From CAZCAC01 sp964496575 (lineage in GTDB: Bacteria; Planctomycetota; UBA1135; GCA-002686595), in NCBI GenBank assembly GCA_964496575.1, contig CAZCAC010000167.1:1-16576 (forward strand): DNA of 16,576 bases, in the 5' to 3' direction. The position numbers and the translations under genes are program-made. The notes beneath the pieces were generated by a model. The model made no database searches. It was given only the letters and a program-made list of their open reading frames with translations, and had not been told where the DNA came from. Position 1 is the stretch's first letter. Every line of letters begins with the position of its first letter. Positions 7,240 to 14,840 of this stretch are shown here, one piece after another.

Positions 7240-8538
7240 ATGGTCCACGCCCTGGTCCCCGGTCTGCTGATCCCCGTTCTCACCGGCATCGCCGCCGTGC
7301 AGGAGTCTCCCGCTCCCGCCGCCTGGCCGGACTACCGGGGCCCCCGGCACGACGGCCACAGCCCGGCGACCGGGCTCCCGGTGCGGTGGAGCGAGACCGA
7401 GAACATCGCCTGGAAGACCCCGATCCACGGCCGCGCCTGGTCGTCGCCGGTGATCGCCGATGGTGAGATCTGGCTCACGTCGGCGACCGAGGATGGGCGT
7501 GAGCTGTTCGTGCTCGCCGTCGACCAGGACAGCGGCGAGATCGTGCACGACGAACGGCTCTTCGAGGTCGAGGAGCCGCAGTTCGCCCACGCGTTCAACA
7601 CCTACGCCTCGCCTTCGCCGGTGATCGACGGCCCCAGGGTCTACGTCTCGTTCGGGTCGCCGGGCACCGCCTGCGTCGACCGCGGAGCCAAGACGGTGGT
7701 GTGGCGCCGGACCGATCTGGTCTGTGATCACTTCCGCGGCGCCGGCTCGTCGCCGCTGATCCACGGGGACCTGCTCGTCCTGACCATGGACGGCGCGGAT
7801 CTCCAGTACCTGATCGCGCTGGACAAGAACACGGGCGAGACGCGATGGCGGACTCCGCGCTCGACCGACTTCGGCGACCTCGACGAGGAGACCGGCGCGC
7901 CGATCGCCGACGGCGACTTCCGCAAGTCCTACGCGACGCCGATCATCATCGAGGTCGATGGCCGTCTCCAGCTGATCAGCCCCGGCGCCAAGGCGGCGTT
8001 CGCCTACGATCCGGAGACCGGGGAGGAGATCTGGACGGTGCGCCACGAGAACCACTCCAGCGCGTCGCGCTCGGTCTACGGCCACGGTCTGGTCTTCATC
8101 AACACCGGCTACTCTCGTCCCGTACTGCTGGCGGTCGATCCTCGCGGCCGCGGCGACGTGAGCGAGACCCACGTTCGCTGGCGCCTGACCCAGCGGGTGC
8201 CGAAGAAACCGTCGCCAGTGCTGGTCGGCGATCACCTGTTCATGCTGAACGACGGTGGCATCGCCAGCTGCGTGGTCGCCCGCACCGGGGAAGTCCTCTG
8301 GCAAGAGCGCCTGGGTGGCGAGTACTCGGCGTCACTGATCCACGCCGACGGGCGGATCTTCGGCTTCTCGCAGGAGGGCAAGGCGGTGATGTTCGAGCCC
8401 GGATCGAAGTACGAGTCCGCCGGCGAGAACACCCTGGCCGGCGGCTTCATGAGCTCGCCCGCCATCGTCGACCGGGCGCTGATCGTCCGCTCGAAGACCC
8501 ATCTCTATCGCATCGAGCAGCGCGACAGGGCCGATTAG
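7240..8538 (+). CDS. Exported PQQ-like beta-propeller repeat protein
   Basis: A 432-residue protein with a short signal peptide (hydrophobic 5-20, probable cleavage near AAVQ). The mature part opens with W29-P-D-Y-R-G-P35, the WPxxRGP motif typical of planctomycete secreted PQQ-like repeat proteins. It continues with AWSSPVIADGEIWLTS and repeated blade ends of the D-x-x-T/S-G-E-x-x-W type (NTGETRW, ETGEEIW, RTGEVLW), consistent with a propeller of six to eight blades. Relatives include the BamB-like assembly factors and PQQ dehydrogenases. Here no heme motif or calcium/PQQ catalytic set is apparent, so a non-enzymatic binding or scaffold role is more likely. It is divergent from the sialidase across 111 bp and convergent with the protease gene, 45 nt apart. 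The start is chosen by the signal peptide and the adjacent TANNNT hexamer. Confidence 0.88.
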   Translation: MVHALVPGLLIPVLTGIAAVQESPAPAAWPDYRGPRHDGHSPATGLPVRWSETENIAWKTPIHGRAWSSPVIADGEIWLTSATEDGRELFVLAVDQDSGEIVHDERLFEVEEPQFAHAFNTYASPSPVIDGPRVYVSFGSPGTACVDRGAKTVVWRRTDLVCDHFRGAGSSPLIHGDLLVLTMDGADLQYLIALDKNTGETRWRTPRSTDFGDLDEETGAPIADGDFRKSYATPIIIEVDGRLQLISPGAKAAFAYDPETGEEIWTVRHENHSSASRSVYGHGLVFINTGYSRPVLLAVDPRGRGDVSETHVRWRLTQRVPKKPSPVLVGDHLFMLNDGGIASCVVARTGEVLWQERLGGEYSASLIHADGRIFGFSQEGKAVMFEPGSKYESAGENTLAGGFMSSPAIVDRALIVRSKTHLYRIEQRDRAD

Positions 8539-8583
8539 GGTGCGGCCATCGCCCGCGATCGGCGCCTGAGGCCTACCGGCCGC

Positions 8584-10980
8584 TCACTGGACGACCACGT
8601 ACTTCTTCTTCTCGATGCCGTTGTCGGCGCCGTCGGCGTTGCCGACCTGGAGCGCGATGTCGTACTCGCCTGGAGTGGTGAAGACGTGCGTGGGATGCTG
8701 GAGTTCCGAGGTCCCGCCGTCGCCGAAGTTCCATTCCCAGTCGGTGATGTGTCCGATCGACTTGTCCGTGAAGACGACCGTCAGCGGCGCCGGGCCCGTG
8801 AGCGGCGTACCTTCGAACTCCGCCAGCAGGGGCGGGCCGGGGCCGACCTCGATGTAGTTCGTGCGCCAGAGCTGATCGCTCCCGTAGGCGTTCGAGACCA
8901 GGAGGCTCACCGAATAGGTTCCGGGGGCCGTATACGTGTGGCTGGGATCCTGCTCGGTGGAGGTCCAGCTGTCGCCGAAGTACCACTGCCAGGAGGTCGC
9001 CGCCCCCATCGTCGACTCGTCGGTGAAGTCGACGACCAGGGGCGAGGCACCGGACGTCGGCAGCCCGCTGAACCCTGCGACGGGCGGGATGTAGTCGACC
9101 GTGATGTAGTCGAGCTTGGAGATGGTGTCGAACCCGTAGGCGTTGGTAACCGTCAGCGAGACCGTGTAGAAGCCCGAGCTCGTGTACGTGTGCGGGGGAT
9201 CGGGCTGGGTCGAGGTGAAGCCGTCACCGAAGTCCCAGAGCCACGATGTCGGGATCCCGCCGGTCGACTCGTCCTGGAACTGCACGGTGAGCGGCGAGAG
9301 CCCCGCCGTCGGAGTGCCCGAGAACTCGGCCTCGGGGGGGATGATGTCCACGAGCACGTAGTCGATGAGGACGTGCTGGTCCGCGCCGATCGAGTTCGAG
9401 ACCACGAGCGAGACCGTGAAGGCGCCGGAGCTCGTGTAGGTGTGCGTGGGGTTCTGCTCGGGAGATGTCTGACCGTCGCCAAAGTCCCAGGACCACGCGG
9501 TCGGTACGCCGGTCGAGAGATCCGTGAACTCGACGACCAGCGGAGAGACACCCGAGAGGGGAGTTCCGGCGAACTCCGCGGTCGGATGGGTCGTGCCCGA
9601 TTCCGCGAGGGATCCCGGCAGGTCGATCCGACCGTAGCCGAAGACGTGGTCGATTCCGGGGGCTCCGATGTCGTCGGCGCCGGCCTTGAGGATCAGCTCG
9701 ACGTCGTTGGGGGAGAGCGTCGGCCGCGCGCTCCAGATGAGGGCGCACACCCCGGAGGTCAGCGGGCACGCGTAGCTGGTGCCGTCCGCGGAGGCGTAGT
9801 CGTGGTCGGACCCCGAGTCCGTCGTCAGGATGCCCACGCCGGGCGCCACCAGGTCCACGAAGGTGCCGTAGACGGAAAAGCTCGCCAGGGCGTCGTTCTG
9901 ATCGGTGGCGCCGACCACGATCAGGTCGTCGGCATCGCGGTCGATGTGGGAGTGGTTGGCTCCGGTGTTGCCGGCGCCCCACAGGAGCAGACCGCCGATG
10001 GACTTGATGTAAGCGGCGGTCGTCTGGTTCGAGCCGTAGGAGGCCCCGTGGTAGCTGACGTTGGCGATCCGATCGCCGCTCTCGATGGCGGTGCGCGCGC
10101 CGTGTTGCAGGTCGGAGAGGTAGGCGCCTCCGTCGGTCTGGTTGGAGACCCTGATCATGCGGTGGCTCAGGTTCCAGCCCAGACCGGCGACGCCCACGCC
10201 GTTGTTCCCGTTGGCGGCCACGGCGCCCGTGGTCCTCGTCCCGTGATAGTGGATAGGACCTATCTGCCCGCCCTCCGACTCCCAGAGCTGGTCCACCGCG
10301 TTGTACGCCTCGAGCCGGTGGAGCTGCAGGTCTTGATGGGAAGTGCGCAGGCCGGTGTCGCAGACTCCGACGCTCACGGTCGGGGTGCCCGTGGTCAGGG
10401 ACCACCCCTGGCAGGAGTCGATTCGCTCGGCCGAGTGGTGCCACTGGGCAGGAAACAGAGGATCGTCGGGGCAGCGGGGCCACGGCAATGGCGGCGTCTC
10501 CACGCGCCCACCCACGTGAGTCGGCGGGCCCTGGGCCGTCGGCCCCGGAGAGATGGGGTACAGGCGCCAGTCCGGTTCGGCGTACTCGAAATCGCCAGTC
10601 GCCATCAGCGCAGCGGCCACCTGCTCCTCGGTCTGCCCGGCCGGCACGCGCAGGATGTACTCGTCGGTCTGGGCGACGTGGCGTACGAGCTCGAACTTCC
10701 GCAGGTCGAGGCGGGCCCGCCGGCGGCGTTCGAACACCTGCTCGAGGGGCACCCCCTCGGCCGAGAGATCCTGCCTCTGCACGGGGCGGACGATCAGCCG
10801 CCCGGTGAGCTCGCACACTCCGGGGACGGGCGCGAAATCGGGCGTGGGGACGACCGCCGCGGGTCGCTCGACCTCCGCTCGCGCTGATTGAGGAAACGAG
10901 GTCAGCAGCAGGAGGGGAATGCAGATGAGCATGAGACGACGGGGCTGCGGGGTGGGAAGGAGTGTTCGGCCGGGATTCAC
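8584..10980 (-). CDS. Secreted subtilisin-like serine protease (S8) with four C-terminal PKD domains
   Basis: A 798-residue protein. The signal peptide is about 1-35 (R14-R15, hydrophobic L16-L26, cleavage near SARA). An inhibitory-type prodomain spans about 60-141 (EYILRVPAGQTEEQV, then FEYAEPDW). The S8 catalytic domain (about 175-455) keeps the full triad: D208 in VCDTG, H246 in HGTRTTG and S402 in DGTSYACP, with N338 (GAGNTG) as the oxyanion Asn. Four PKD domains start near 467, 550, 634 and 718, with WDFGDG-type cores. A cell-surface or secreted protease is expected; PKD domains often bind polymers or act as spacers. No C-terminal sorting signal is visible. The start is a GTG at 10980-10978, preceded in frame by a stop (TAA) about 36 nt upstream. 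An ATG at 10932 is an alternative but removes all positive charges from the signal peptide. Neither start has a good Shine-Dalgarno. Confidence 0.9.
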   Translation of the reverse strand: MNPGRTLLPTPQPRRLMLICIPLLLLTSFPQSARAEVERPAAVVPTPDFAPVPGVCELTGRLIVRPVQRQDLSAEGVPLEQVFERRRRARLDLRKFELVRHVAQTDEYILRVPAGQTEEQVAAALMATGDFEYAEPDWRLYPISPGPTAQGPPTHVGGRVETPPLPWPRCPDDPLFPAQWHHSAERIDSCQGWSLTTGTPTVSVGVCDTGLRTSHQDLQLHRLEAYNAVDQLWESEGGQIGPIHYHGTRTTGAVAANGNNGVGVAGLGWNLSHRMIRVSNQTDGGAYLSDLQHGARTAIESGDRIANVSYHGASYGSNQTTAAYIKSIGGLLLWGAGNTGANHSHIDRDADDLIVVGATDQNDALASFSVYGTFVDLVAPGVGILTTDSGSDHDYASADGTSYACPLTSGVCALIWSARPTLSPNDVELILKAGADDIGAPGIDHVFGYGRIDLPGSLAESGTTHPTAEFAGTPLSGVSPLVVEFTDLSTGVPTAWSWDFGDGQTSPEQNPTHTYTSSGAFTVSLVVSNSIGADQHVLIDYVLVDIIPPEAEFSGTPTAGLSPLTVQFQDESTGGIPTSWLWDFGDGFTSTQPDPPHTYTSSGFYTVSLTVTNAYGFDTISKLDYITVDYIPPVAGFSGLPTSGASPLVVDFTDESTMGAATSWQWYFGDSWTSTEQDPSHTYTAPGTYSVSLLVSNAYGSDQLWRTNYIEVGPGPPLLAEFEGTPLTGPAPLTVVFTDKSIGHITDWEWNFGDGGTSELQHPTHVFTTPGEYDIALQVGNADGADNGIEKKKYVVVQ
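8587..9582 (-). repeat. Four tandem PKD-domain coding repeats (period 249-252 bp)
   Basis: Within the protease gene the units start at about 9582, 9333, 9081 and 8829 (minus strand), each 83-84 codons. Each unit has F-x-G-x-P near its start, SPL/APL-x-V-x-F-x-D, W-x-W-x-F-G-D, HTYT or HVFT, and a closing YxxV strand. Units 1, 2 and 4 keep FGDG; unit 3 has FGDS. Conservation is at protein level, so old duplication is likelier than a recent DNA expansion. Confidence 0.85.
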
Positions 10981-11000
10981 CCTAGCTGCACCCCGGCTGC

Positions 11001-11014
11001 CCTGTGATTACAGG
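11001..11014. promoter_or_regulatory. Inverted repeat CCTGT-N4-ACAGG, possible operator
   Basis: A perfect 5-bp inverted repeat with a 4-nt centre (GATT) lies 21 bp upstream of the protease start codon. The position suits a regulator binding site for the protease gene. No regulator is encoded in the window. Short repeats like this also arise by chance. Confidence 0.25.
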
Positions 11015-11054
11015 TCTGCAATGCTGGGCGGATCCCGCACTCCTCGGTCGAGCG

Positions 11055-11081
11055 TCGCCGGCGAGGCCTGCGGTGCAGGCC
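11055..11081. promoter_or_regulatory. Two abutting inverted repeats (TCGCCGGCGA and GGCCTGC-N3-GCAGGCC)
   Basis: A perfect 10-bp palindrome (11055-11064) is immediately followed by a 7-bp stem with a 3-nt loop (11065-11081). The sequence after it on the plus strand is A-rich (GAAATAAA), not T-rich, so this is not a standard terminator for either strand. It could be a regulator site or an RNA hairpin in a leader, depending on where transcription starts. Confidence 0.3.
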
Positions 11082-11171
11082 GAAATAAAGGGCCAGAAGC
11101 CCGTGACGTCGAGAAAGCGCTCCGGATGCAGGTGAGAACCACCCGGAACGGAGTACTGACGACTCCAGCCC

Positions 11172-11202
11172 TTGCCCACGTTCGGGGTGACGGGAGTACG
11201 AT
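11172..11202 (+). promoter_or_regulatory. Candidate sigma-70-like promoter of the propeller/Cys-rich gene
   Basis: TTGCCC (11172-11177) and TACGAT (11197-11202) are separated by 19 bp, matching TTGACA and TATAAT at four of six bases each. Transcription would begin near 11210, giving a leader of about 70 nt that includes the good Shine-Dalgarno at 11267-11270. The 19-bp spacing is longer than the optimum. Confidence 0.3.
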
Positions 11203-11278
11203 GGACTTCGGGATGGGGAACTCGACCAATACCCGACGACGGAAGCACGCGACAACGCATGGCAATGGAGATCGAGAC

Positions 11279-12511
11279 ATGAAGAAGCTGGACAGAGGCG
11301 CCCTGGTACTGTTCGCGAGCCTCGGCCTGATCGTGCCGGCCGCGACGGCGAACGACATCATCGGCATCACCTGGCACGGGCACGCCATCCACGTCGACTC
11401 CGCGACCGGCGTGGGGACCCTGCTCGGGAACAGCGGCTCCGATGAGATGAACTCGATGGCGGCGCATCCCGACGGGACGCTCTACGCCCTGAGCAGGGAC
11501 AGCGAGCTCTTCACGATGGACCCGCTGACCGGGCTGACGACGCTGGTGGGTTCGATCTCCGGCCTGGCCGACCCGCGGGGGATGGCGTTCCGGGCGGATG
11601 GGATGCTCTACGTCATCGATGCCCCGGTGATGTACTACGGCAACCATCTGTACCTCTGTGACATCGGCACGGGCAGCTCGACGGTTCTCGGCCCCACCTA
11701 CGGTCACGGTATTCAGGGCCTCGCCGTCGATCCCACCGACGGCACGATCTACGCCTGGGACTGTGGTAGTGGGGGATCTGGCGGCATGGCGCTCTGCACG
11801 CTCGTGCCCAGCAACGGCTTCGCGTGGAACGTCAACGCGTTCAACCTCGGCGACAGCAGCGTGCAGACCCTCTTCTTCGACGGAGGTCAGCTCTACGCGG
11901 GACGAGGCGATCTCTGGATGGTCGACAAGCACACCGACACGCACACCCTGGTCGGCTCGCCCGGCTACGACCTCCGCGGCATGGAGTTCATCGACGGCGG
12001 CGGCGTCGGGCCGGGGACCGCGTACTGCTTCTGCCACCAGGACAACCCCGTCGGCAACGTTCCGCTGTGCGGCAACTACAACGACGGGACGGATCCGCTC
12101 GGCGCCGGCTGTGCCCACGACGACTCTCCGGTGGGCGCTCGCCTCTACGGCAGCGGCGAGGCGAGTGTATCGGCCGACACCCTCCTGCTGGCCGCGGAGC
12201 GTGGTCCGATCAGCAACTCGGCGATGTTCTTCCAGGCGAACAACAGCAAGGAGGGTGCGGGCATCTACCTCGGGGACGGCCTTCGCTGCGCCGGCGGCGG
12301 GCTGATCCGCTTGAAGGTCAAGACGACCGACGCGGCTGGCTTTGCCGACTCGTCCCCGATGGTGATCACCTCGCGCTCGGCGAGTCTGGGGCACGCGATC
12401 GTCGCCGGCGAGACCCTCTACTATCAGATGTGGTTTCGTGACGCCGACGGGTCGCCCTGCGGCACCGAGAACAACACCTCGAACGGGTACCGGGTGACCT
12501 GGGGTCCGTGA
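11279..12511 (+). CDS. Secreted beta-propeller protein with conserved Cys-rich C-terminal domain
   Basis: A 410-residue protein with a classical signal peptide (M-KK-LDR, hydrophobic 8-21, cleavage after ATA near 24). Residues about 25-245 contain propeller-like repeats (HPDGTLYALS, RADGMLYVID, DPTDGTIYAWD) with T-x-LVG/LLG strands. These resemble SMP-30/NHL or PQQ-like blades but match no enzyme set. Residues about 247-410 form a separate domain with six Cys (250, 252, 264, 278, 337, 394) and the signature motifs GSGEASVSAD, FFQ, LGDGLRCAGG, YYQMWFRD, CG and a final NGYRVTW. I recognise this from secreted planctomycete paralog families; its function is unknown to me. The CFCH at 250-253 is CxCH, not a heme motif. 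The start is fixed by GGAG at 11267-11270, 8 nt before the ATG, and by the signal peptide. A hairpin terminator follows 13 nt after the stop. Confidence 0.82.
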   Translation: MKKLDRGALVLFASLGLIVPAATANDIIGITWHGHAIHVDSATGVGTLLGNSGSDEMNSMAAHPDGTLYALSRDSELFTMDPLTGLTTLVGSISGLADPRGMAFRADGMLYVIDAPVMYYGNHLYLCDIGTGSSTVLGPTYGHGIQGLAVDPTDGTIYAWDCGSGGSGGMALCTLVPSNGFAWNVNAFNLGDSSVQTLFFDGGQLYAGRGDLWMVDKHTDTHTLVGSPGYDLRGMEFIDGGGVGPGTAYCFCHQDNPVGNVPLCGNYNDGTDPLGAGCAHDDSPVGARLYGSGEASVSADTLLLAAERGPISNSAMFFQANNSKEGAGIYLGDGLRCAGGGLIRLKVKTTDAAGFADSSPMVITSRSASLGHAIVAGETLYYQMWFRDADGSPCGTENNTSNGYRVTWGP

Positions 12512-12524
12512 TCTGGACGAGCTT

Positions 12525-12549
12525 CCGAGCGGTCTCCTGCACCGCTCGG
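12525..12549 (+). terminator. Hairpin terminator after the propeller/Cys-rich gene
   Basis: A perfect 9-bp stem, CCGAGCGGT (12525-12533) with ACCGCTCGG (12541-12549), and a 7-nt loop begins 13 nt after the stop codon. Only a weak T tract follows (TTCGTGG), so this may be an imperfect intrinsic terminator or a 3'-end-stabilising hairpin. Its position directly behind the gene supports the call. Confidence 0.6.
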
Positions 12550-12688
12550 TTCGTGGTCGGCTCGGCGATTCAGGCGATGCGGGGGGAGGGAGGGCTCCGC
12601 TGCCGGTGGTCGGATGGTCCCCGAACATGCCGGGAACAGCGGACATTCCGTGGTTTTACGAACCAGATCGCTCCTTCTCGTTTTGTCG

Positions 12689-12717
12689 TTGTCCGATCCG
12701 CGAGGGGGACGTATCAC
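12689..12717 (+). promoter_or_regulatory. Candidate sigma-70-like promoter of the S41/M1 operon
   Basis: TTGTCC (12689-12694) and TATCAC (12712-12717) are separated by exactly 17 bp, matching TTGACA and TATAAT at four of six bases each. It lies between the upstream terminator hairpin and the S41-like gene, in the least GC-rich part of the gap. Transcription would start near 12724, leaving a leader of about 68 nt with the strong Shine-Dalgarno at 12777-12782. Confidence 0.4.
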
Positions 12718-12791
12718 GAGATCAGATCGACGATGGAACGAGCCACCCGGCCACGGCCGATGACGGAAGCCCCGACGGAGGAATCCACGCC

Positions 12792-14816
12792 ATGTCTGAT
12801 CCGGCACCCGACCCCGTGATTTCCGGCAGTGCGACTCCTGCCGCCGAGCGCCCTCCCGGTGTGCTCCTCTCCGCGCTCGCCCTGGTGTTCCTCGCCGTGC
12901 CTGCCGCCCCGCAGGTGCAAGAGGACGAGCTGCCCGAGGCCGCGCAGATCCTCGACAACCATGTTCGGGTCACCGGCGGCAAGGAGGCCTACGACAAGCT
13001 CCGGAATCGAGTCGAGGAGGGCAGCATCGAGTCCGTCGGATCGGGCGCGGACATCTCGATGACCGCGTATCACGCGAGGCCCGACCTGGCGTACTTCCTG
13101 ATCGAGGTGAAGGGCCTCGGGAAGATCGAGCGCGGCAGCAAGGGCGGCGTCGCGTGGGAATCGTCACCCATGACCGGCCCGGTCATCAAGGAGGGCGCGG
13201 AGAGGGCGCGGATGCTCCGGCTCGCCAGGTTCGACCGGGCCGTTCAGTGGCGCGAGCTCTTCGAGAAGGCCGAGTATGTCGGGATCGAGGCGATCGATGA
13301 CCAGCCCTGCTACGAGGTCGTATTGACTCCCGCAGTCGGGGATCCCGAGACCCACTTCTACGACAAGGAGTCCGGTCTCCTCCACAAGGTCGAGGAGATC
13401 GCCCCGGCCGCCACCCCGTTCGAGCTCTTCATCAGTGACTACCGTGAGGTCGACGGCGTGCTGTGTCCCCACCTGCTGCGCCGCGTCACCGCGGGCCAGG
13501 TGACGATCTTCACGATCGAGTCGATCGAGCACAACGTCGAGCTTCCCGCCGACCGCTTCGATCTTCCGGAGGACGTTCGGTCCCTCCTGGCCGAGGGCGG
13601 ACCCGACTTGCGGCAGCTCAATCTCGAGTCGTTCGAGCAGGTGTGGAGCCTCGTCAACGACCAGTACTGGGATCCCGAGTTCGGAGGTCTCGACTGGCAA
13701 GCTGTCGGCGACGAGCTGCGGCCTCGCATCATGGAGGCTTCGACCCTGCCCGAGGCCCGGGTGATTCTCCGCGACATGATCTCACGCCTGAAGCTGTCCC
13801 ACTTCGGCATCATCCCGGCGAGCGCTCCCGCTGAACGCGAGAGGCCCCGGAACGTCGGCGCGTCGGGCGGTGAAACCGGGATCGATGCGCGCGTGATCGG
13901 CGGCGAGGCGCTGGTCACCACCGTCGACGAGGATTCCTCCGCCGATCGAGTCGGTGTCCAGCTGGGCTGGGAGATCATCCGCATCGGCGAGTTCGACGTC
14001 GTCGCGAACCTGGAGAAGCTCGATCGGGAGCTGCCCGACACGCCGTCCAAGCGCGTCAAGATGACGGGAGAGATGGTCGTTCGCGTGAGGGCCGGGGTGG
14101 GGGAATCGGTGGCGATCACCTTCCGCAACGGCGAGGGCGAGCTGGTCGACTTGACCATCCCCTTCGGCGAGCCGCGCGGTCGCAGCGCGCAGGTCGGGAA
14201 CTTCGGCCAGGCGCGCGTTCGGATCGAGGTCGAGACCCTGGAGGACAGCATCGGGTACATCGCGGTCAGCAAGTTCCTCGACCCGGTCCACGTCATGAAG
14301 ACGTTCAATGACGCGCTGGTGTCCTTCATGGAGGCGGATGGGATCATCCTCGACCTGCGCGGCAATGGCGGCGGGAAGGACGCGATGGCGCTGGGCATGA
14401 TGGGGTGGCTGGCGCAGGAGAAGTGGGTGGCGGGGAAGCTGAGGACGCGTGGGAACGAGCTCAAGATGATCGTTCGGCCGCGAGCGCGGACCTACGACGG
14501 TCCGGTCGCTGTTCTGACCGACGGTCTCACGGGGTCGTCCGCCGAGTTCCTGGCCGCCACCCTCCAGGAGATGGGCAGGGGCACGGTCATCGGCACCCGG
14601 ACCAAGGGGGAGGCGCTGCCAGCTCAGTACATGACGCTGCGCAACGGCGACGTCTTTCTCTACGCCGTCGCCGATTTCGTGACCGGCGCGGGCGTGAGAC
14701 TGGAGGGCGTCGGCGTCGCGCCGGACCTCGAGGTCGCCCTCACCCAGGCCTCGTTGCTGGAAGGGCGCGACCTCGTGCTGGAGGCCGCCGTCGACTGGGT
14801 TCGTTCACAGGAATAG
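12792..14816 (+). CDS. Exported S41-family peptidase-like protein with N-terminal lipoprotein-carrier-like domain and PDZ domain
   Basis: A 674-residue protein. An N-terminal hydrophobic segment (about 23-38) serves as signal peptide, with an unusually long, mostly acidic 21-residue lead. Residues about 45-260 resemble the LolA/LppX-like sandwich fold (HVRVTGGKEAYDKL, FYDKESGLLHKVEE). From about 280 the S41 arrangement follows: helical region and RLKLSHFGI (332-340), PDZ (about 357-460), and the core with DGIILDLRGNGGG (516-528) and GSSAEF (581-586). S582 is the candidate nucleophile. The Lys of the usual Ser-Lys dyad should lie near 607, but that residue is Glu and the nearest Lys is K605, so activity is uncertain. 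The start is set by GGAGGA at 12777-12782, 9 nt before the ATG. It is likely co-transcribed with the M1-like gene 24 nt downstream, and probably acts in the periplasm on proteins or peptides. Confidence 0.85.
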   Translation: MSDPAPDPVISGSATPAAERPPGVLLSALALVFLAVPAAPQVQEDELPEAAQILDNHVRVTGGKEAYDKLRNRVEEGSIESVGSGADISMTAYHARPDLAYFLIEVKGLGKIERGSKGGVAWESSPMTGPVIKEGAERARMLRLARFDRAVQWRELFEKAEYVGIEAIDDQPCYEVVLTPAVGDPETHFYDKESGLLHKVEEIAPAATPFELFISDYREVDGVLCPHLLRRVTAGQVTIFTIESIEHNVELPADRFDLPEDVRSLLAEGGPDLRQLNLESFEQVWSLVNDQYWDPEFGGLDWQAVGDELRPRIMEASTLPEARVILRDMISRLKLSHFGIIPASAPAERERPRNVGASGGETGIDARVIGGEALVTTVDEDSSADRVGVQLGWEIIRIGEFDVVANLEKLDRELPDTPSKRVKMTGEMVVRVRAGVGESVAITFRNGEGELVDLTIPFGEPRGRSAQVGNFGQARVRIEVETLEDSIGYIAVSKFLDPVHVMKTFNDALVSFMEADGIILDLRGNGGGKDAMALGMMGWLAQEKWVAGKLRTRGNELKMIVRPRARTYDGPVAVLTDGLTGSSAEFLAATLQEMGRGTVIGTRTKGEALPAQYMTLRNGDVFLYAVADFVTGAGVRLEGVGVAPDLEVALTQASLLEGRDLVLEAAVDWVRSQE

Positions 14817-14826
14817 GGATTCGGCC

Positions 14827-14838
14827 GGAGGATCCTCC
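14827..14838 (+). promoter_or_regulatory. Ribosome binding site inside a perfect 12-bp palindrome
   Basis: GGAGGATCCTCC reads the same on both strands. Its first half is a strong Shine-Dalgarno placed 9 nt before the ATG at 14841, and its second half is complementary to it. In RNA it could fold as GGAG-loop(GATC)-CTCC and mask the site, or pair between two transcripts. Ribosomes finishing the S41-like gene, whose stop is 10 nt upstream, would open it, so translational coupling is plausible. Confidence 0.5.
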
Positions 14839-14840
14839 CC

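Larger units (their letters stand above)
10981..11278. other. 298-bp divergent intergenic region with inverted repeats, no gene seen
   Basis: The region separates the protease start (minus) from the propeller gene start (plus) and must hold promoters for both. It contains the palindromic elements at 11001-11014 and 11055-11081, small hairpins GGTG-N5-CACC (11131-11143) and GGAGT-N7-ACTCC (11150-11166), and a candidate promoter near 11172-11202. Open frames that cross it are low-complexity GC frames without a ribosome site, and I do not regard them as genes. I recognise no riboswitch family. Confidence 0.6.

Noticed and set aside
7129..8304. 392-codon upstream extension of the sialidase frame
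   Set aside because: It runs antisense through the PQQ-like gene and would bury the signal peptide inside the protein; the ATG at 7128 is the sensible start.
8570..8583. GGCC-TACC-GGCC stem between the PQQ-like and protease genes
   Set aside because: A 4-bp self-complementary word is expected often at this GC content and has no T tract on either strand.
11120..11166. Stretch resembling part of a cobalamin-riboswitch core (GGTGAGAACC...GGAACGGA...ACTG)
   Set aside because: The conserved GCCACTG-type box and the full arrangement of stems are missing, and the downstream gene has no cobalamin link.
10919..11278. 120-codon upstream extension of the propeller/Cys-rich gene
   Set aside because: It overlaps the start of the divergent protease gene, has low-complexity content, and would place the Lys-Lys signal peptide internally; the ATG at 11279 has a proper Shine-Dalgarno.
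12026..12037. CFCH in the propeller/Cys-rich protein as a heme site
   Set aside because: The spacing is CxCH, not CxxCH, and these Cys belong to a six-Cys domain that more likely forms disulfides.
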